From positions 7,068,001 through 7,132,000 of the forward strand of contig NW_026946359.1 of the NCBI RefSeq assembly GCF_035222275.1: DNA of 64,000 nt, written 5' to 3'. A program made the position numbers and the translations under genes. Within the stretch, counting starts at the first letter, position 1. Every line of letters starts with the position of its first letter. The stretch comes from Podospora bellae-mahoneyi (Eukaryota; Ascomycota; Sordariomycetes; Sordariales; Podosporaceae). The notes under the pieces were generated by a model, which was not told where the DNA came from, did no database searches, and was given only the letters and a program-made list of their open reading frames with translations. Positions 1-12,353 of the stretch are shown here, one piece after another.

Positions 1-1139
1 AGGGTCGGCTGGGAAGGCCTGGCTGGCCGGAATCCCAGCAGGAGGCGGGTAGCCATATGGGTCTGCTTCCGAGCCAAACGGAGGACCTGATGTTGGCGTG
101 CTGAAAGCCCTCGAAGGGGGGGCGGATGAAGGGGCCAATGGCATAGCCGGCATCCTCGGTGCATTGGCATATCCAGGGGCAGTCTGGTAGTTGGATCCGT
201 GGATGAAGGCAGCATCCTGGGCGAATTGTCCTTGGATCGGCGGAGGAGGAACCATCCCGGCGTATCTGTCACCTCCCTGAGGTCCGGGGGAATACTGAGT
301 TGGCGGAACATTGGGCGGATATCCTCCGTAGGGCTGAGTTTGATACTGGGGAGCGGCAGCGGGATGAACCTGTGGTGGGTAAGCACCCTGGGGGTATCCG
401 GCAGGAGGGGGAGGTCCGGGGTACGGCTGGCCACCGTAGCCCGGGTTCTTGGGCGGCGGAGGAGCCGGCTGGTAGTCAATATCCATGGCAGTGGCGCCGT
501 ACGAGGCTTCGTACTCCTGTTCCCGTTGGCGGTTCTTCCACGCGCTGTAGTCAGATTGCCCGCGGGTCTGCTCGCGAGCGCCTATGGGCGAGTTAGAACT
601 CCTCACATAAACGCCGTTCGAATGGCTGGAGTGTGTTGTACCTCCAGCGCCGCCGCCCGAAGACCTGGACGCTGCGCGCCGTTCCTGCTCCCACCGAGCG
701 GAGTCGGCCTTGAGATCGTGAATCATGGCCTGCCAAGAAGAGAGAAATTTAGCCCCGTGCTCGTCATCCACGACTGCCGTCGTCGAGCATCGAACAAGGG
801 CCACTCACCGACGTCAAATTTCGGTATGCCGTGATGAAATAACCTTGGGTGACACGTCCATCTGGGGACTAAAAACACAAACAAAACAAGCCTTGGTGAG
901 CAAAACTGCACATCCCAGCCTTCCCGAGGAGGCATTGCGGGGGAGGAAGAAGCAGGGCATACCTCGTAGGTGCCAGGGCGCACCAACGCATCGTTTCCCA
1001 GGTATCTGCAGATGTCTGATGTGATAACCTCGCGATCGATGCCATCACGGGGCACAAAGTATTCGTTTTGACGCTGGGCTGCTGGCGGGACTGGTGGCTG
1101 GCCGCCGCCGGGTCCTCTGTTGCTTGGTCTCCCCGCCAT
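1..1139 (-). CDS. rfeG: RfeG-type transcription factor, 3' end outside window
   Basis: Exons read 1139-963, 868-809 and 729-1, the last running off the window. Introns of 94 and 79 nt fall between whole codons. The N-terminal part carries the conserved block NEYFVPRDGIDREVI, then DICRYLGNDALVRPGTYE, then GYFITAYRNLT and MIHDLKADSARWE, which I recall as typical of proteins annotated as transcription factor RfeG in Aspergillus and other Pezizomycotina. After about residue 110 the chain becomes Pro/Gly/Tyr/Gln-rich and disordered (PPPPAGYPQ-like). No classical DNA-binding domain is visible in the part present, so the transcription-factor label is family knowledge and not something the sequence shows. 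The start at 1139 gives MAGRPSNRG, followed at once by the conserved block. A CT-rich leader precedes it. Confidence 0.85.
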
Positions 1140-3682
1140 TGTGGAAAGTTTGGTGCGTGCGCGCGTCTAATGGTTGCTGCGAAGCAGAGTTGAATCCCCC
1201 GCCCCAAGAGAACCTAATTCAAGCTGACGACGATTGAATGATCGAGAAACCAGGTGTGTCGGAGTGGTGCTGGAGCGGAACTGCGGCAATGGGGATTCCG
1301 GGCGTCGCGGCAAGGCAGCAGAAAAAGAAGCCAGAATAGGAGAATGAGAGAACGAGAGAGGGCCAGAGGGTGGGAAAAGGCGGGCGGTCGTGGAAGAAAT
1401 GGACAGTGGACAGGAAGGGTGGCAGTGGATGGAAGGCACCCGGCGCTTGGGGTTGGGTTGTCAGAGTGGGTCTCGCAGCGGCGACGGTGACTGGCAGCCT
1501 GCAACGGCAGTGGGTTTTCTCCAGCCAAGTACCCCAATGCGCCCCCGTCTCTTTGCCTCCGTTGGGCTGTTAGCTGGCTGCCAGACAAGGCTCAAACGGC
1601 AGCACCCAGTTGGCTGGAAAGACACCGGTCTGAACGGACACGCAGCGAGAATGGAGTCCTCCAGCCAGCGAGATCCAGACGGTGTCAGGGGACCGAGAGG
1701 CACGAGAGGGGGACAAGCAGGGGAAGCCGGGGAATCCAGGCGTGCTGGTTGCTGGTGCGGTGGCAAGCAGGCGCACGCAGCCAAAAAGAGAGGCCAAGAA
1801 CACCTGCAGCGCGCTGTTCCATGCCATCCAATCGCAAGGCCCTCTCTCCGTCAGGAAGGAAGGGTTTGCACCGTCTATTGGGGAATCCCGTCGCCGTTCG
1901 AATGACGGGCGCCTGAGGTTGGATTGCTTTGCTGCCGCAGCTGAAAAAACCGGTACTGTCGGGATAAAACGGTGATGGAGACTGACGTGACGGCATCGTG
2001 TTTGACTTGTCACCCCCTCAGCGTCCGTTCTGCCCAACATACATAACACATCACGCAGAATACGTCGAAAATAAAAAAGGTACCATGTTACCTTGTCGTC
2101 GCCCTGTCCCAGCAAAGACAACCCCCCCCCCCCGGCCCGAGGCCCAGCACAGCGCAGCAAATAACAGCCTGTCAGGTGAGCCGGTCGAGGCCAATCGCAG
2201 AGTGCGTGCTTTTGGGAGTGACGATGTGCGGTCTCTGGTGGTCTCGCGGAGGCGTGGGAGTGTGTGGTTGGCTCCCGTCACCGGCACCTAGTGGGTTGCT
2301 GCGTTCGCAGATTTGCGGCCTGCAGCATGGCAGGAGACCAGGGCAGTTGTGCCATTGCATTTCCCATCCTCAGCACCCAGCAAGAGTGCGGCGGGTTGCG
2401 GTAACGGAGAGGGGTTTCTCCCTCAGAATCGGTGTCTGAAAGAGGACTCGCTTAGAGAGAGATGTTGTCTCCCACGCACCGAGCCCTGTTTGTATGGAGT
2501 CGACGTCTGCGTTGACGGCGTCTCTTCCCGCGGCCGCCGCAGAAGCGGGGGTATTTCTGACCCGGCATTACACCCAGCCCTCTCGGGTTTTCTCTCTTCA
2601 TCTCTTGTGTAAAAAAACAGAAAGAGGCTAGATCGGTGTAACATGGAGCTATGTGCTACGGAGACGAGGCTTCTTTTGGGCATGTAGCTGGCGTGAATCG
2701 GTGTTGCCCAAACGGTTCAGGCTGTTGTTGCAAAGCCTCTGATTGGGCCTCACCCACTGTCAGAAACGCCAGATGAGCGAGAGGTGCGGGCTCCCATGCC
2801 AATCGCTTGGGTGACAGCCTGCGGTTGTCACGACAGTACTGGAAAGAGAACCGAAGAAAAAGAAGCCGTTTCGGTTGCTGTCCCCGTTTCTCTCTGCCCA
2901 TCTCTGACACTTCACGCGCACAAAACAAATGTGCAGGCTTGTTAGTCGGCAGCCCGAAGTGTGCCTGATCAGATACAAGTGGCGAACTGGATAAATTCCT
3001 CACATCATACAGTAGTGTGAACTCAAGTGTCTTCATGGTAAGTTGACGTCTGTCCATCTTCGTTGTCTCGGGCCGTGCGCGAGGCGGAAAGGGCGGGTGC
3101 AGCATCTATCGTCGAGAGAGAAGAAGGCTTGCTGCATGGAAATGTCTCATCTGCTCACAGAGAAGCATCTATCCCCATCTCCCCTCCCCCACCGTCATGC
3201 ATCCCGACGTTATCTGATGGGGATGAGGGTATACAGGTGCATGTTGATGGATACCTCGGTGCGTGGTGGACAACCGTGGTCTTTGATGCCAATGTACAAC
3301 TATCTCTTACCTACCCGGACGGCTCCTCACCTGTCAAACATACGGACCGGTTGACAACGACGGGCATTATTGTTGCTTCGGTCTGGTGGAGTCAGGGCGA
3401 GCGAGGGCGTACGTAAAATCCTGCATAGGTAGGTACGCAGCTGCCGTGTTCAACATCAGCAGCGACAGTGACGACGGGGCGAGGTTTCTGGTTTGGTCAG
3501 GTCGGGTATCAATACATGAGCCCAAAGCCCAACCGTCGCCCGCATGAGAAAATATGGGGACTGATGGTCGGACCAGCCAATCACTGGCCCTCGCTCTTCC
3601 CCAAATGATGAAGCGGTGGTCGACGAAGCAACATTGCTTCGCTCATGCTGACTCTCGTGAGTTTTGGGTCATTCCCAGAACC
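1140..3682. other. Intergenic region without a supported gene
   Basis: This is the promoter side of the RfeG-type gene. It has a C-run near 2120, GC-rich patches and several short open frames on both strands without conserved motifs, good start contexts or introns. I see no gene here. Confidence 0.5.
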
Positions 3683-4051
3683 TCAAACAAACAAGAAGCC
3701 TGTGTAGAGCGGCCGCAGCAAAGGCTCTGACGCTGCAGAACGGATTGTGAATAATCTCGAAATAGACTGTGATCCGCTGCGAGACATTGGTGGGCTGTTT
3801 GTGGCTTCAAACTGCACGGTGGCATCAGAGACGACAGCAGCTGGAAGAGATCCCACAGATCCCCTCAGGGGCCCATACTCGTCGTCCGGGATGTGCTGTA
3901 GAGTTCCCAAACGGGTCGACTTCTCGGAGGATGAACGTGCATTTTCCAGCGACGTCACGATAAGGGTTTCGTGTGGGATGGCCGGCAGAAGCAACTGCTC
4001 TCTGATATGGTTTGTGAGGATGGGGTTCACGGGTGTGCCCTCTTCTTCCAT
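3683..4051 (-). CDS. Hypothetical ORF, possibly a terminal exon
   Basis: A 122-residue frame begins MEEEGTPVNPILTNHIREQ and ends LYTGFLFV. The same frame stays open upstream to about 4128, so the ATG may be internal to a larger exon. Codon third positions are rich in C and G and the protein is mixed polar and hydrophobic, unlike the neighbouring shadow frames. It lies 0.4 kb beyond the stop of the polymerase eta gene on the same strand, so it could also be part of that gene's 3' flank. I recognise no domain. An AG acceptor near 4140 is possible, but I could not fix a matching upstream exon. Confidence 0.3.
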   Translation of the reverse strand: MEEEGTPVNPILTNHIREQLLLPAIPHETLIVTSLENARSSSEKSTRLGTLQHIPDDEYGPLRGSVGSLPAAVVSDATVQFEATNSPPMSRSGSQSISRLFTIRSAASEPLLRPLYTGFLFV

Positions 4052-4427
4052 CCATCCGCGACGGCCCTCTTCCCGCTCCTTGCAAGAGGCGCTTGCATGC
4101 CGAGTGTTGGGTTCGGACGGGATTCAACGATTGGCTCCAGAATCGCCGCACTCCGACGACGTCGGTTGCAGGGGGCTCTCCGATGACTGACATGCCCGCC
4201 CAGGATGTATGACGAACAGGAAGGCCATCCACCCACCGGGAAATATAAGTGCATTACCCCCCATCCATTTTCTCGTTCTCCCGAACCAGCTTCCCCAATA
4301 GGCTGACTGTCGTATGCCTTCCATATGCTGTTGGTTGTTGGCTTTGCCCACGTAAGTCTTCGTCTTGCAGGTAGTTATCGAATGCACGGCCGCCCGGCGA
4401 TGCATAAAGCTGCTCAAATCATCATGA

Positions 4428-6644
4428 TCATCCAAAATTTAGCTTGCTTTGACCGCGCTCCGGCTTCTTCTTCGACCTCCCCGTGGACTTCTTTGACCCT
4501 GACGCTGATGCGGATGATGCTGCCGCCGCCCCTTTCTGACTGCCGGCGCGCGCGTTGTTCACTGCAGTCGAAGCTTGTCGGTTGGCGAATGCCTGACTGA
4601 CACGTTCTTCTTCCTCCTCCTGGAGGTCTTTGGCAAAGTGCCAATCCAGGTGACTCTGGAGCTCTTCCGGACCCCCCAGGTTGGCGTCGCATCGAGAACA
4701 AGCGTGGGGTGTGATTGGCGACCGTCTAGAATCGGCTTGGGCCTCCTCTGGTAAAGACTCTCCTGGCCATCCCATGCCTGATGCGACATATGTCCTTGAG
4801 GTGCCCAACTTTGCTTCACCGCTATTCCTCCTCACGAGGTCGTCCTCGGGGGCCGTCGTCCGGGTGTCCTGGGACGGCTCCCGTTTCGTTGTCAAGAAAC
4901 GCTGAATACCACCGCCGGCACCATCGATACGTCGTCGCTTTGCTGCAGGTTGCTGTCGTGTGCTCGTGTCGAGTGCTTCCTTGGACGAGGATGTGCGGGC
5001 CGATTCCGATGACTTCAGCGCTCGTGCCTCGTCACCTTTGACGAGAAACGAGTCGATGCCCATATTGCCAGAGACCCCCTCCTCGAAGCCGGCAACGCTC
5101 AGGCTCAGGTGGGAACACGGCCAGGTATCACCCTCCAGTGTGATTTGGTGAAACAGGTTCTTGGCCAACTCGAACAGGCTTTCCTCATTCAGAAGCCGCG
5201 CCGGTATGGGTCCCGATCGAGACCGGGTCTGGTTCCCGTGACGGTGGTGTAAATTGATAGTCTTTGGCCTCCTCTTGTGCTCCAGCACCCCTTCCTCAAC
5301 CAGTCGAGCAAAAATATCCGCCGCGAAGATACGCAACCACTTCGTAGCCTGATCCACAGTCGTAATGTCGGGACGGAATGACTTGGCCGACAGCATTGAC
5401 TTGATCTGAGTGCCCGAGTTGACCTCACTCGTATCGATCCCCCTCAGCGTCTCGTAAATCCACACCCCGTTCTCATCTCCCAGCTTCTGCTTCAGCTGCT
5501 CAATCGGAACCGTCAACAAATCCGACACAGCCTCCGTCTTGAACGCGTCAGCAACCTGCTCCCCCAACTTCCCGCCCAAGTTCCTGATCTTTGTAAACTT
5601 GAACCCACTCAAGAAGTGCCCAACCGCCCTGTTTCGAATCACCGTCTGCTGATCCGGTTTCTTGTGCGCCGACCCCAACTTGCTTAGGAGCTTGTTCCTC
5701 GACACGCCCGCGGAGCAAGAATACCCCAACTTCTCCTTAATCACCCCCCTCACATTCCTCACAATCTCGCTTGCCACAAGCAGTGCCACGTCGTCCCAGT
5801 CCGGATCATCGAATTCCCCCTCCTGTCTGTCCCCCTCCCCCAGGTCGACCAGAGCATCCGCCTTCCAATCCAGCGCCGTAACCGCGGGCATCGGCAACTC
5901 CTCACTCACATCCCCATACGGCGGCGGACCTCCCAGCTCCTCCCCATACCTTTCAAGCATAACCTGATGGACATGCCTACCACCAGCTGTCAGCATCATC
6001 CCACCTTTGCTCACTCCCAAAAAGCACAACTCACGCCGTCAAATCCAAAAACACCTCATCAATACTCGCCTTCTCAACCCTTTGCAACCCTCCCCCGGGC
6101 AAATGCTCCTTGATGACCCTCATGATCCTCCTGCTCTCCAACCGATACGGATCCAGCGACACCTTATCCGTAGCAATATGCTCGGCCGCGTCCTCCCGAT
6201 AAGCCCACTTGTCATCCCCCTCCCGCCAAGTAGCAACATGCTGCGCTATAAGCTCCGGACACAACCTCCTCGCTTCAGTCACCGTACAATGCCGGCCGAT
6301 CTTAAAGGCGCGGGCGGGGTAGTTGACTGCTATTAAACCTTGCCTTTCCCTCCCTGTTAGTTGACAGATCGAGCTTGGTATTGTTGGGAGGGTGGTTAGA
6401 ACAAGGGGGAAAGATACCACTGTTGAACGGCCAAAGGCTTGTCCTCGGGGATGCCGAGCCGTACCATCTCCACCTGTGCGTAGAAGCAGTCGAGATCCAA
6501 ATGGGCAACCACCCTCAACGGGCAGGAAGTATTGTAGGAAGCCATCTGGTTGAAGTGCCGGTAGGTGAACTGTGACCTTTTCCTGCCTGGCGCACCGGCG
6601 GGGGAGGAGTCCCGGTGCCGGTTGCGGAAGGGTGACGAAGACAT
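4428..6644 (-). CDS. rad30: DNA polymerase eta (Rad30), translesion Y-family polymerase
   Basis: Exons are 6644-6418, 6343-6035 and 5976-4428, giving 694 residues. The first junction splits the Trp of AVQQW-QGLIAVNYPAR and the second restores the DLTA-HVHQ continuity, both expected for this family. Motif I is DLDCFYAQVE with catalytic Asp50. The second acidic pair is in SIDEVFLDL (Asp171, Glu172). The steric-gate region, the helix-hairpin part (LGGKLGEQVAD) and the little-finger domain follow. Near residue 605 there is a UBZ3-type finger (C-x2-C, then H-x3-H in SHLDWH). The protein ends in a basic tail and a PIP-like QSKLNFG. Together these fit recruitment by ubiquitinated PCNA to bypass UV dimers in the nucleus. 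The start MSSSPFRNR gives the expected N-terminal length. The Met at residue 34 is an alternative. Confidence 0.95.
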
Positions 6645-6801
6645 GATCAGGTCCCAGTTCGCAACGACCTAGAACTCGAGATTGGCGATGTTGCAGGTCG
6701 TCGGGGGCTCATCTTCTGCTGTCCAAGTCGACAGACATCGATTGACTGGAAGTAATTGAAGGAAGAGAGAGAGCGAGAGAGAGCGAGAGAGAGCGAGAGA
6801 G

Positions 6802-6839
<38 letters not shown>

Positions 6840-9800
6840 ACCCACACACGCGTCAGTGTGTTTCCACTGGGATGATGAAAGTGGACTGTGGACGGACAAT
6901 AGGCCGCCAAGCAGATGGGAGGTGCTTGCTCTGGGGAAAAGAGTGGGGCCCTTTTGACGCGCCGATCTCTGGGACGGGGACGCTTGGACCACCCTAGCTT
7001 TTGTGGAGACCCCGCATTTGCTGGGAAGACAAGTGAGTAATCGGAGGATCCAGCGAGATGGGATTTGGATATCTGCTTGACGACGACGGTCTTTGTGTGG
7101 CTTTCAAAACATCACGAGCCTGCTTGGACAAACAGCGCGAGGTTCGATCATCCTGTTTCAGAGATTGTACTACATCTGAGTCTCTCCTCATTTACTGCCG
7201 TCCCCTCCTCAACACTCACTCTTCAACCCCCACGCGGTTTTCAATATTTCATCACCCTTCCCCTCTCTCACATCCAGATTGATCATCAATCCTCCCCCCC
7301 CCTACATATAGTCATGTATATGAAGCATGTCACCTCCCGGGTGGTTCAGTGCATCTTCCGTTCCGAGTTGTCTCGGCTTGGAGCCATGGCAGCTACCTCT
7401 GTCTCGCCGGTCTCCTCTTCCGCTACAACCACAGCAGCATGAACGAGGAAAAAAGTGTGGAAGCTCTGTGTCTCGTCCCGGAAACCCCGCGCGTGGAGTA
7501 TGAGATAATTATCCCGAAGCGTGCCATGGTGTGTGATCAATTCGGGAAGCCCGCATGCCATGGCTAGCCGGCGACTACCAAGGTGGGTTGGAAGAATTCC
7601 ATGACCTTGGAGGCGAGAGCAGAAGCAAACATGACGAGGGAATGGTGAGAACTATAGAGACGAACTTGCCTATCGGAGGATGCGTATTTGTGTTCCGCTC
7701 ACTCTTTACTCCTGGATCGAAATGTTGGGCGAAAGGGAGGTCAGTTGGCTTCACAGTTGGTGTGGAGGGTGGTGTGGGTTGGGTGCCGGGGAGCCACAAC
7801 CGCTCCGTGTCAACAGAAGGGGAGGAGCGGGCCGGGTTCAGTGACTTGCAAGATGGCTGTCGATGGTGTTCTGATATCTGAGAAGACGCAGCAAGAGGAG
7901 AAGACAAGGGCTGGGACGACACTCAACTTGTAGTCAACGAAGCCCCTTTCTTTTCCAATCCCACTCCGTCCCCGATCTTCCGCGCTTTCTAGCCCTATGG
8001 TTGGCATTGGCCCATCTTGCTACAGGCACCACTTTTAACCTTTTGCTGTTCCACACGCGCCGTCAGCACCGTCGAGCCTTATCCTCAGGTACCCTACAAG
8101 TTCGCCTTCCACCACAGGACCCAAGTACTACAAGCCGCAGCCACGCCGTTGAAAGACTGCCGTAAACGTTTCCATCTTGAGGCGAAGCGAGCGATTAGCA
8201 ACAAACAACCCACGACGGGAAGGTGATAGAGACCGTCGATGGCATCACAACCATCGTCGTCCACTCTCACCTTTGATTCCTGGACTTGGGCAGCCTTCTC
8301 TCCCTTGGGCCACACACCCACTCTCTCTTGCTTCTGGCCTTGCTTATGTTGCATACGTAGACTGATGCTGCCTATCACTGCGAGAGACATCCAACCAGCC
8401 CCTATCCGAACCCCAAGCAACAAGGTTAGGTCGGGCCTGTTTTCTTCGGCCACCACTCACAGTGCGGTTTAGCCGCCGTGTCCTGCCTCTACCTCGATTT
8501 GGCAGGTTACATGTTCCTACCAACCCTCTGGATGAGGCTCTTCTGCTCGTCCACTGTCCACCGCTCTTTCCGTGAGTGGACGTTGGGCCTGACATCATTC
8601 GAGAAATGCCCGGCGATGGCCGGAGGAAGGTCGGAGCGGGTGGCCTGAGATGTGTTTCAAGCCGGCATCCATACCTCGCAAGGCTGCGCGTCGTCCTCCT
8701 TCTTCTCAGTTGAACAGTCAGTGGCCCTCTCCGCGATCGGCGATCTGATTCGGATGCTGGATCCGGTTGTCCATAGAGATATCCCTCCTTCCGCCATCTC
8801 TTGCCCGCCCCTTGCCCAGTCCGGCGATATCCGAGAATGGGAGAGGAAGGTAGCTGCGGGCACAGAAGGTGCAGGGCATTCTAGTCGCTCCTCCCGTGAC
8901 CGCTCCGTCATGATCGTGGAAGGATGTGCATATATCTTGTTGACTAGTGGTGATGGTGGAAGCTTGAGCCTGGACGTCTGCCCTCGTCTATCCATGAAGG
9001 GGCGGAGCGTTGACATCAACTATCACATGCCTGGTGACTTCGCCCCGGTGGACTACGCTCTCTTGTGTTGTTATCTAGAAGCAACGTGCCCTTCTCTTTC
9101 GTCGTGGCCTGGTTGGCAAAGGGGGCCGCAGTTCTAGAAGCAACAGTAGGCGAGGCTGCCAGGCGGCGTATGTCATTCTTGAAGACTTTGCACCAGCAGT
9201 GCCGCTCGCCTCTTTTATGATTCCGAGACCCTGGAAACCCGGCAAGTGTTCGGTAATTTGTACCTGCTTTTGTGGAACACAGAAGCAATCAGTCCACGGT
9301 ATCGAGTCCCTGCATGATGTTGAAGCAGAACCAACGAGCTTCTGACTTTGCCCTCAGCAATATCGAAGATCCTGGCAACAGTCTGTGCTGACACTCCCAA
9401 AGTTCGGTAACGGTAAATATCGGATGGGTGGCAAGCATGCTTCTGGTTGTTGATCCTCAACATGTGGGCCGTTGCCCGGGTGCCCCAGGGGATCCGGTCT
9501 GTCGAAGACGCTATCCAGCTTGGTCGTAACCGTGAAGCAGGTCGAAACCAGCTTTGTGTTGTCCAAGCCCCTGACTTTGCACGTTCAAACCAAACCTTCT
9601 AGCACTTAGGGCTCGGTTTTTTGAGGCAAATGGCAGCGCCGTATCGTACCAGAGGGGCACCAGTGTCTAAGCCTCTGTGGTCCAGCGGGCCACACCGCCC
9701 ATAGAGTGATGTTATCGTCACTGCTGACCTCCCGCCCGGGAGAGGAAATGTAACAGATTTGACCCCCACCGGAGGTGTCGATATTGCGTCTACCACGGAA

Positions 9801-9842
9801 GGAGTGACAGATGAAGGTGCCTGATCAAGGTGATTGTGGTAG
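6645..9842. other. Intergenic region, only weak coding signals
   Basis: This holds the promoter of the polymerase eta gene and about 3 kb more. A CT-rich stretch at 7180-7310 precedes short frames (an ATG at 7313 giving 42 codons, and an overlapping 7349-7567 frame). They could be a tiny gene but show no motif or intron. Frames at 8094-8456 (-) and 8652-9137 (+) are open but compositionally unconvincing. Confidence 0.4.
6764..6836. repeat. (GA)n microsatellite with GAGC interruptions
   Basis: About 73 bp of GA dinucleotides, with four regularly spaced GAGAGAGAGC units at one end. It sits 120 bp upstream of the polymerase eta start, so it lies in the leader or core promoter. Confidence 0.95.
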
Positions 9843-9851
9843 TTTATAAAA
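9843..9851 (+). promoter_or_regulatory. TATA-like box before the small CxxC gene
   Basis: TTTATAAAA lies about 170 bp upstream of the start at 10013. A pyrimidine-rich leader with CA steps follows it. Confidence 0.5.
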
Positions 9852-10012
9852 GGACTCTCTGATGACCAGGAAAATGGTCAGCTCTACTCTCGGTAACAGA
9901 CATCTCCCATCGTAGCCAGCAATAAAGACCGTGATAAGTCTCTTCACATACCTCTCGCCCCAGCTTCTCCACAGAAACCATTCAATTTTCAACTCTGGAT
10001 TTCCTTGTCAAA

Positions 10013-10240
10013 ATGTGAGATATCATGGTGCAATCTCAAACGCCGTTACTGAAACCTCGCAGGGCCGACTACTATATGCCTCCTGTTCGCATCGAACAAT
10101 GCAATGTCGTCTACTGCTGTTTGTGCAAGGCCCACGACGACGTCGATAGTATCATCAATCTCGACTTTGAGGATGAGTGCGCCATCTGTCGACATCGCCC
10201 AGCCTTCTGCGAGCACTGCATCCCGGCGCAACAGGAGTGA
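10013..10240 (+). CDS. Small triple-CxxC zinc-ribbon-like protein
   Basis: I read a 59-residue protein, MADYYMPPVRIEQ onward, with cysteine pairs C19-C22 (CCLC), C40-C43 (CAIC) and C50-C53 (CEHC) and a His after the second pair. This pattern suggests a zinc-bound knuckle. My preferred model has exons 10013-10014 and 10063-10240. A 48-nt intron (donor GTGAGA, acceptor CGCAG, branch-like ACTGAA) interrupts the start codon, so AT joins G to make ATGGCC in a strong context. Without splicing, an ATG at 10025 gives a 71-residue version with a different N-terminus and the same cysteines. The function is unknown. A gene of the same architecture lies 6.2 kb downstream at 16473. A TATA-like box at 9843 supports transcription. 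Confidence 0.6.
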
Positions 10241-10999
10241 CAGAGAGCGTAAACCGGGAACCGGAGCTGTTTGGTTACTTCATCAAGCACGAGTTTCGAA
10301 ACAACTTACTCAGTCACCAATAACTATGGCGGGAGTTGGCAACTGTTGATCTGGCAAGATTAGACGTGGCAACACAACTGGTTGAGGGGTTGGCGGCAGT
10401 TTCCGAAGAAATCGTTTTCATCTTGTTAGACCCTTTCTCTTTTTTGCGTTCTGACTGGTTCAGAGCTATGTTGGTTAGCTTCTATATTTAACTTGGTGCA
10501 CCTCGTCACCCTACTCTCCCAATGATGTTGTGGGCTTCGAAGATTGAATCACTGTAGAGGCTGTTCACTCTGGGTCTTCCTCGTGATGCCACCTTCCCCT
10601 GATGAGGCGATAATTGGTACCGTAACGGTAAGGCCGGCCCATAATGGTGTTGCTTCTGTTCTACATCATCAGCAATCAGGCAGCTTTCAAGAAACACATG
10701 GCATCCCATTCCTTGCTGTCTGACATGGTGCAACCTCCCACGATGGCCGACGATGGCCAAGAAGTCCCTCCTGAGCGCAACTCGGGTGCCACAATATGAC
10801 ATTTCACCACGGCTAGGAAAGCACGACGGACCCAACTTGAACTTGGACTGGCTTCCGATCGCTCCATAAACACCACTGCTGATCAAATTACCCTATCGTT
10901 GTACCGTCCAAGGATGCACGATATGCGTATAAACCCAATAAAATGACATGCGCCAGATAGCAAGTGCCCACAAAGAATCCCTGGGTATCTCCGTCTATA
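10241..10999. other. Intergenic region
   Basis: This is the space between the small CxxC gene and the end of the palmitoyltransferase gene. A minus frame at 10506-10886 is open but shows no motif. I see no supported gene. Confidence 0.5.
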
Positions 11000-12353
11000 T
11001 CATGAACCTCGTGTGCTGTCCGTCCCATTTACATGCCGATGCTGTTTTGGCTCTATAACCTCTCCCTTCTCGCTGCTGGACAGTTCTGGAAGCCCGAATC
11101 GTTCCCGCAACTGTTCATACAGGGGCCCCATCTCGTAAAAGCTTTCGTTGTTTTCGTAAACCGCGCAGGGCGATGGCTTGATCGGCAGTAGCCAGTCAAC
11201 GGGGCTGTTTCCCATGATTGACTGCCAGTTTCTATACGGTCCCAGATCCCATGGGTTTTCGCCCATCTCCGTCTTCACAATGGCAAATGTCCGGGTTGCC
11301 AGCTGGTCCCGGGGAGGATCTTCCTCATGGCCAGGTCCCGAGCGCTTCGGTAGAGGGTATGTGATCACGCTGTATTTCGGTGTCCCTTGTGTCCCCCGAG
11401 GGACTCGAATGGCCAGTTGGTGGACCATGTCCTTCGATTTGAGGTAGTCGACGTTGGTAAGATTGACAATGGCATACCGAATCGACGTGGCGGTCATTGT
11501 GAAGGTGAAAAGGCCAAAGAACGCACTGATTGCCAAAGCAGCTATTACCAGCCCATCAACGCCCTGTCCGCTGTCTAGTTTCGACTTGAGGCAGATGACC
11601 GTTGCAACAATGACCACAATACAATACAATGCTGTGTAACCTGTGAACTGCATAAAGAACTTGAAAGCTGTAGTCCTGCATTAGCAACTTGATTCTAGGC
11701 AGATTTGACTCATGGGCACTGACATGTTTCACCGACAACTCCGCCTACCCACGGACAGTAATGATCCATCTTTTTGACACACCTGTCGAGCTCACTGCAA
11801 TGATGGGCTCTGTCAACCTTCCAGGTGCAGCAAGAGCTGCACCACCGAGGCCGGCCGTCTGCGCTACACACAAAAACATTCTTGCTGTAGAAGCGCTCGA
11901 GACCTGGACTGTCGGGATTGTTGTCGGCACCAGCCTCGTATCGTTCGCCTGCTTCGAGATCACTCTCTGCTTTTCGGCCTTGGCGTTTGCGCTCCTTGTC
12001 CCGCTCTCTTTGTACAACAGCTCGCTCCCCGAGCGGCGTGACTCCCGGGTTGTGTTGTATTTCGAGGAAGACGCGGAAGTATGACAATAGCATACAGAGA
12101 AGAAAGACGAAGTATAGGGTAAGGAAGGCCGCAGCCACTCCGTTTTTCTGCTGTGTTTGTAGGAAATAGTCCACTAATCACCTACGTTAGCGACTGGCCA
12201 GCAAAGAGGCTCTGTAACATTAACATTCAACAAAACCAACATACAGCATACTCGCTTGACAACCACATAGGTTGCAAGGCCAGCACAACCGGCCAGTATT
12301 AACGGAATTATTCGGACCAGCCACCGTGTGGAAGCTGTTTTGGCTGCAACCAT
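11000..12353 (-). CDS. pfa5: PFA5-type palmitoyltransferase with DHYC catalytic motif
   Basis: Exons are 12353-12245, 12173-11724 and 11667-11000, giving 408 residues. The first donor is a consensus GTATGT. The second junction restores VVGETSFKFF, the usual continuation of this family. Four membrane segments are visible: about residues 12-34, 49-70, 192-212 and 220-240. The cysteine-rich domain between segments 2 and 3 reads WCSSC, then HHCSELDRC, then DHYCPWVGG with the catalytic Cys176. The third position of the motif is Tyr instead of His. Akr1-type enzymes also use DHYC, so activity is plausible. The C-terminal [14 protein letters not shown] block is characteristic of PFA5 proteins. It would transfer palmitate from acyl-CoA to cysteines of membrane proteins in the endomembrane system. 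Confidence 0.88.
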
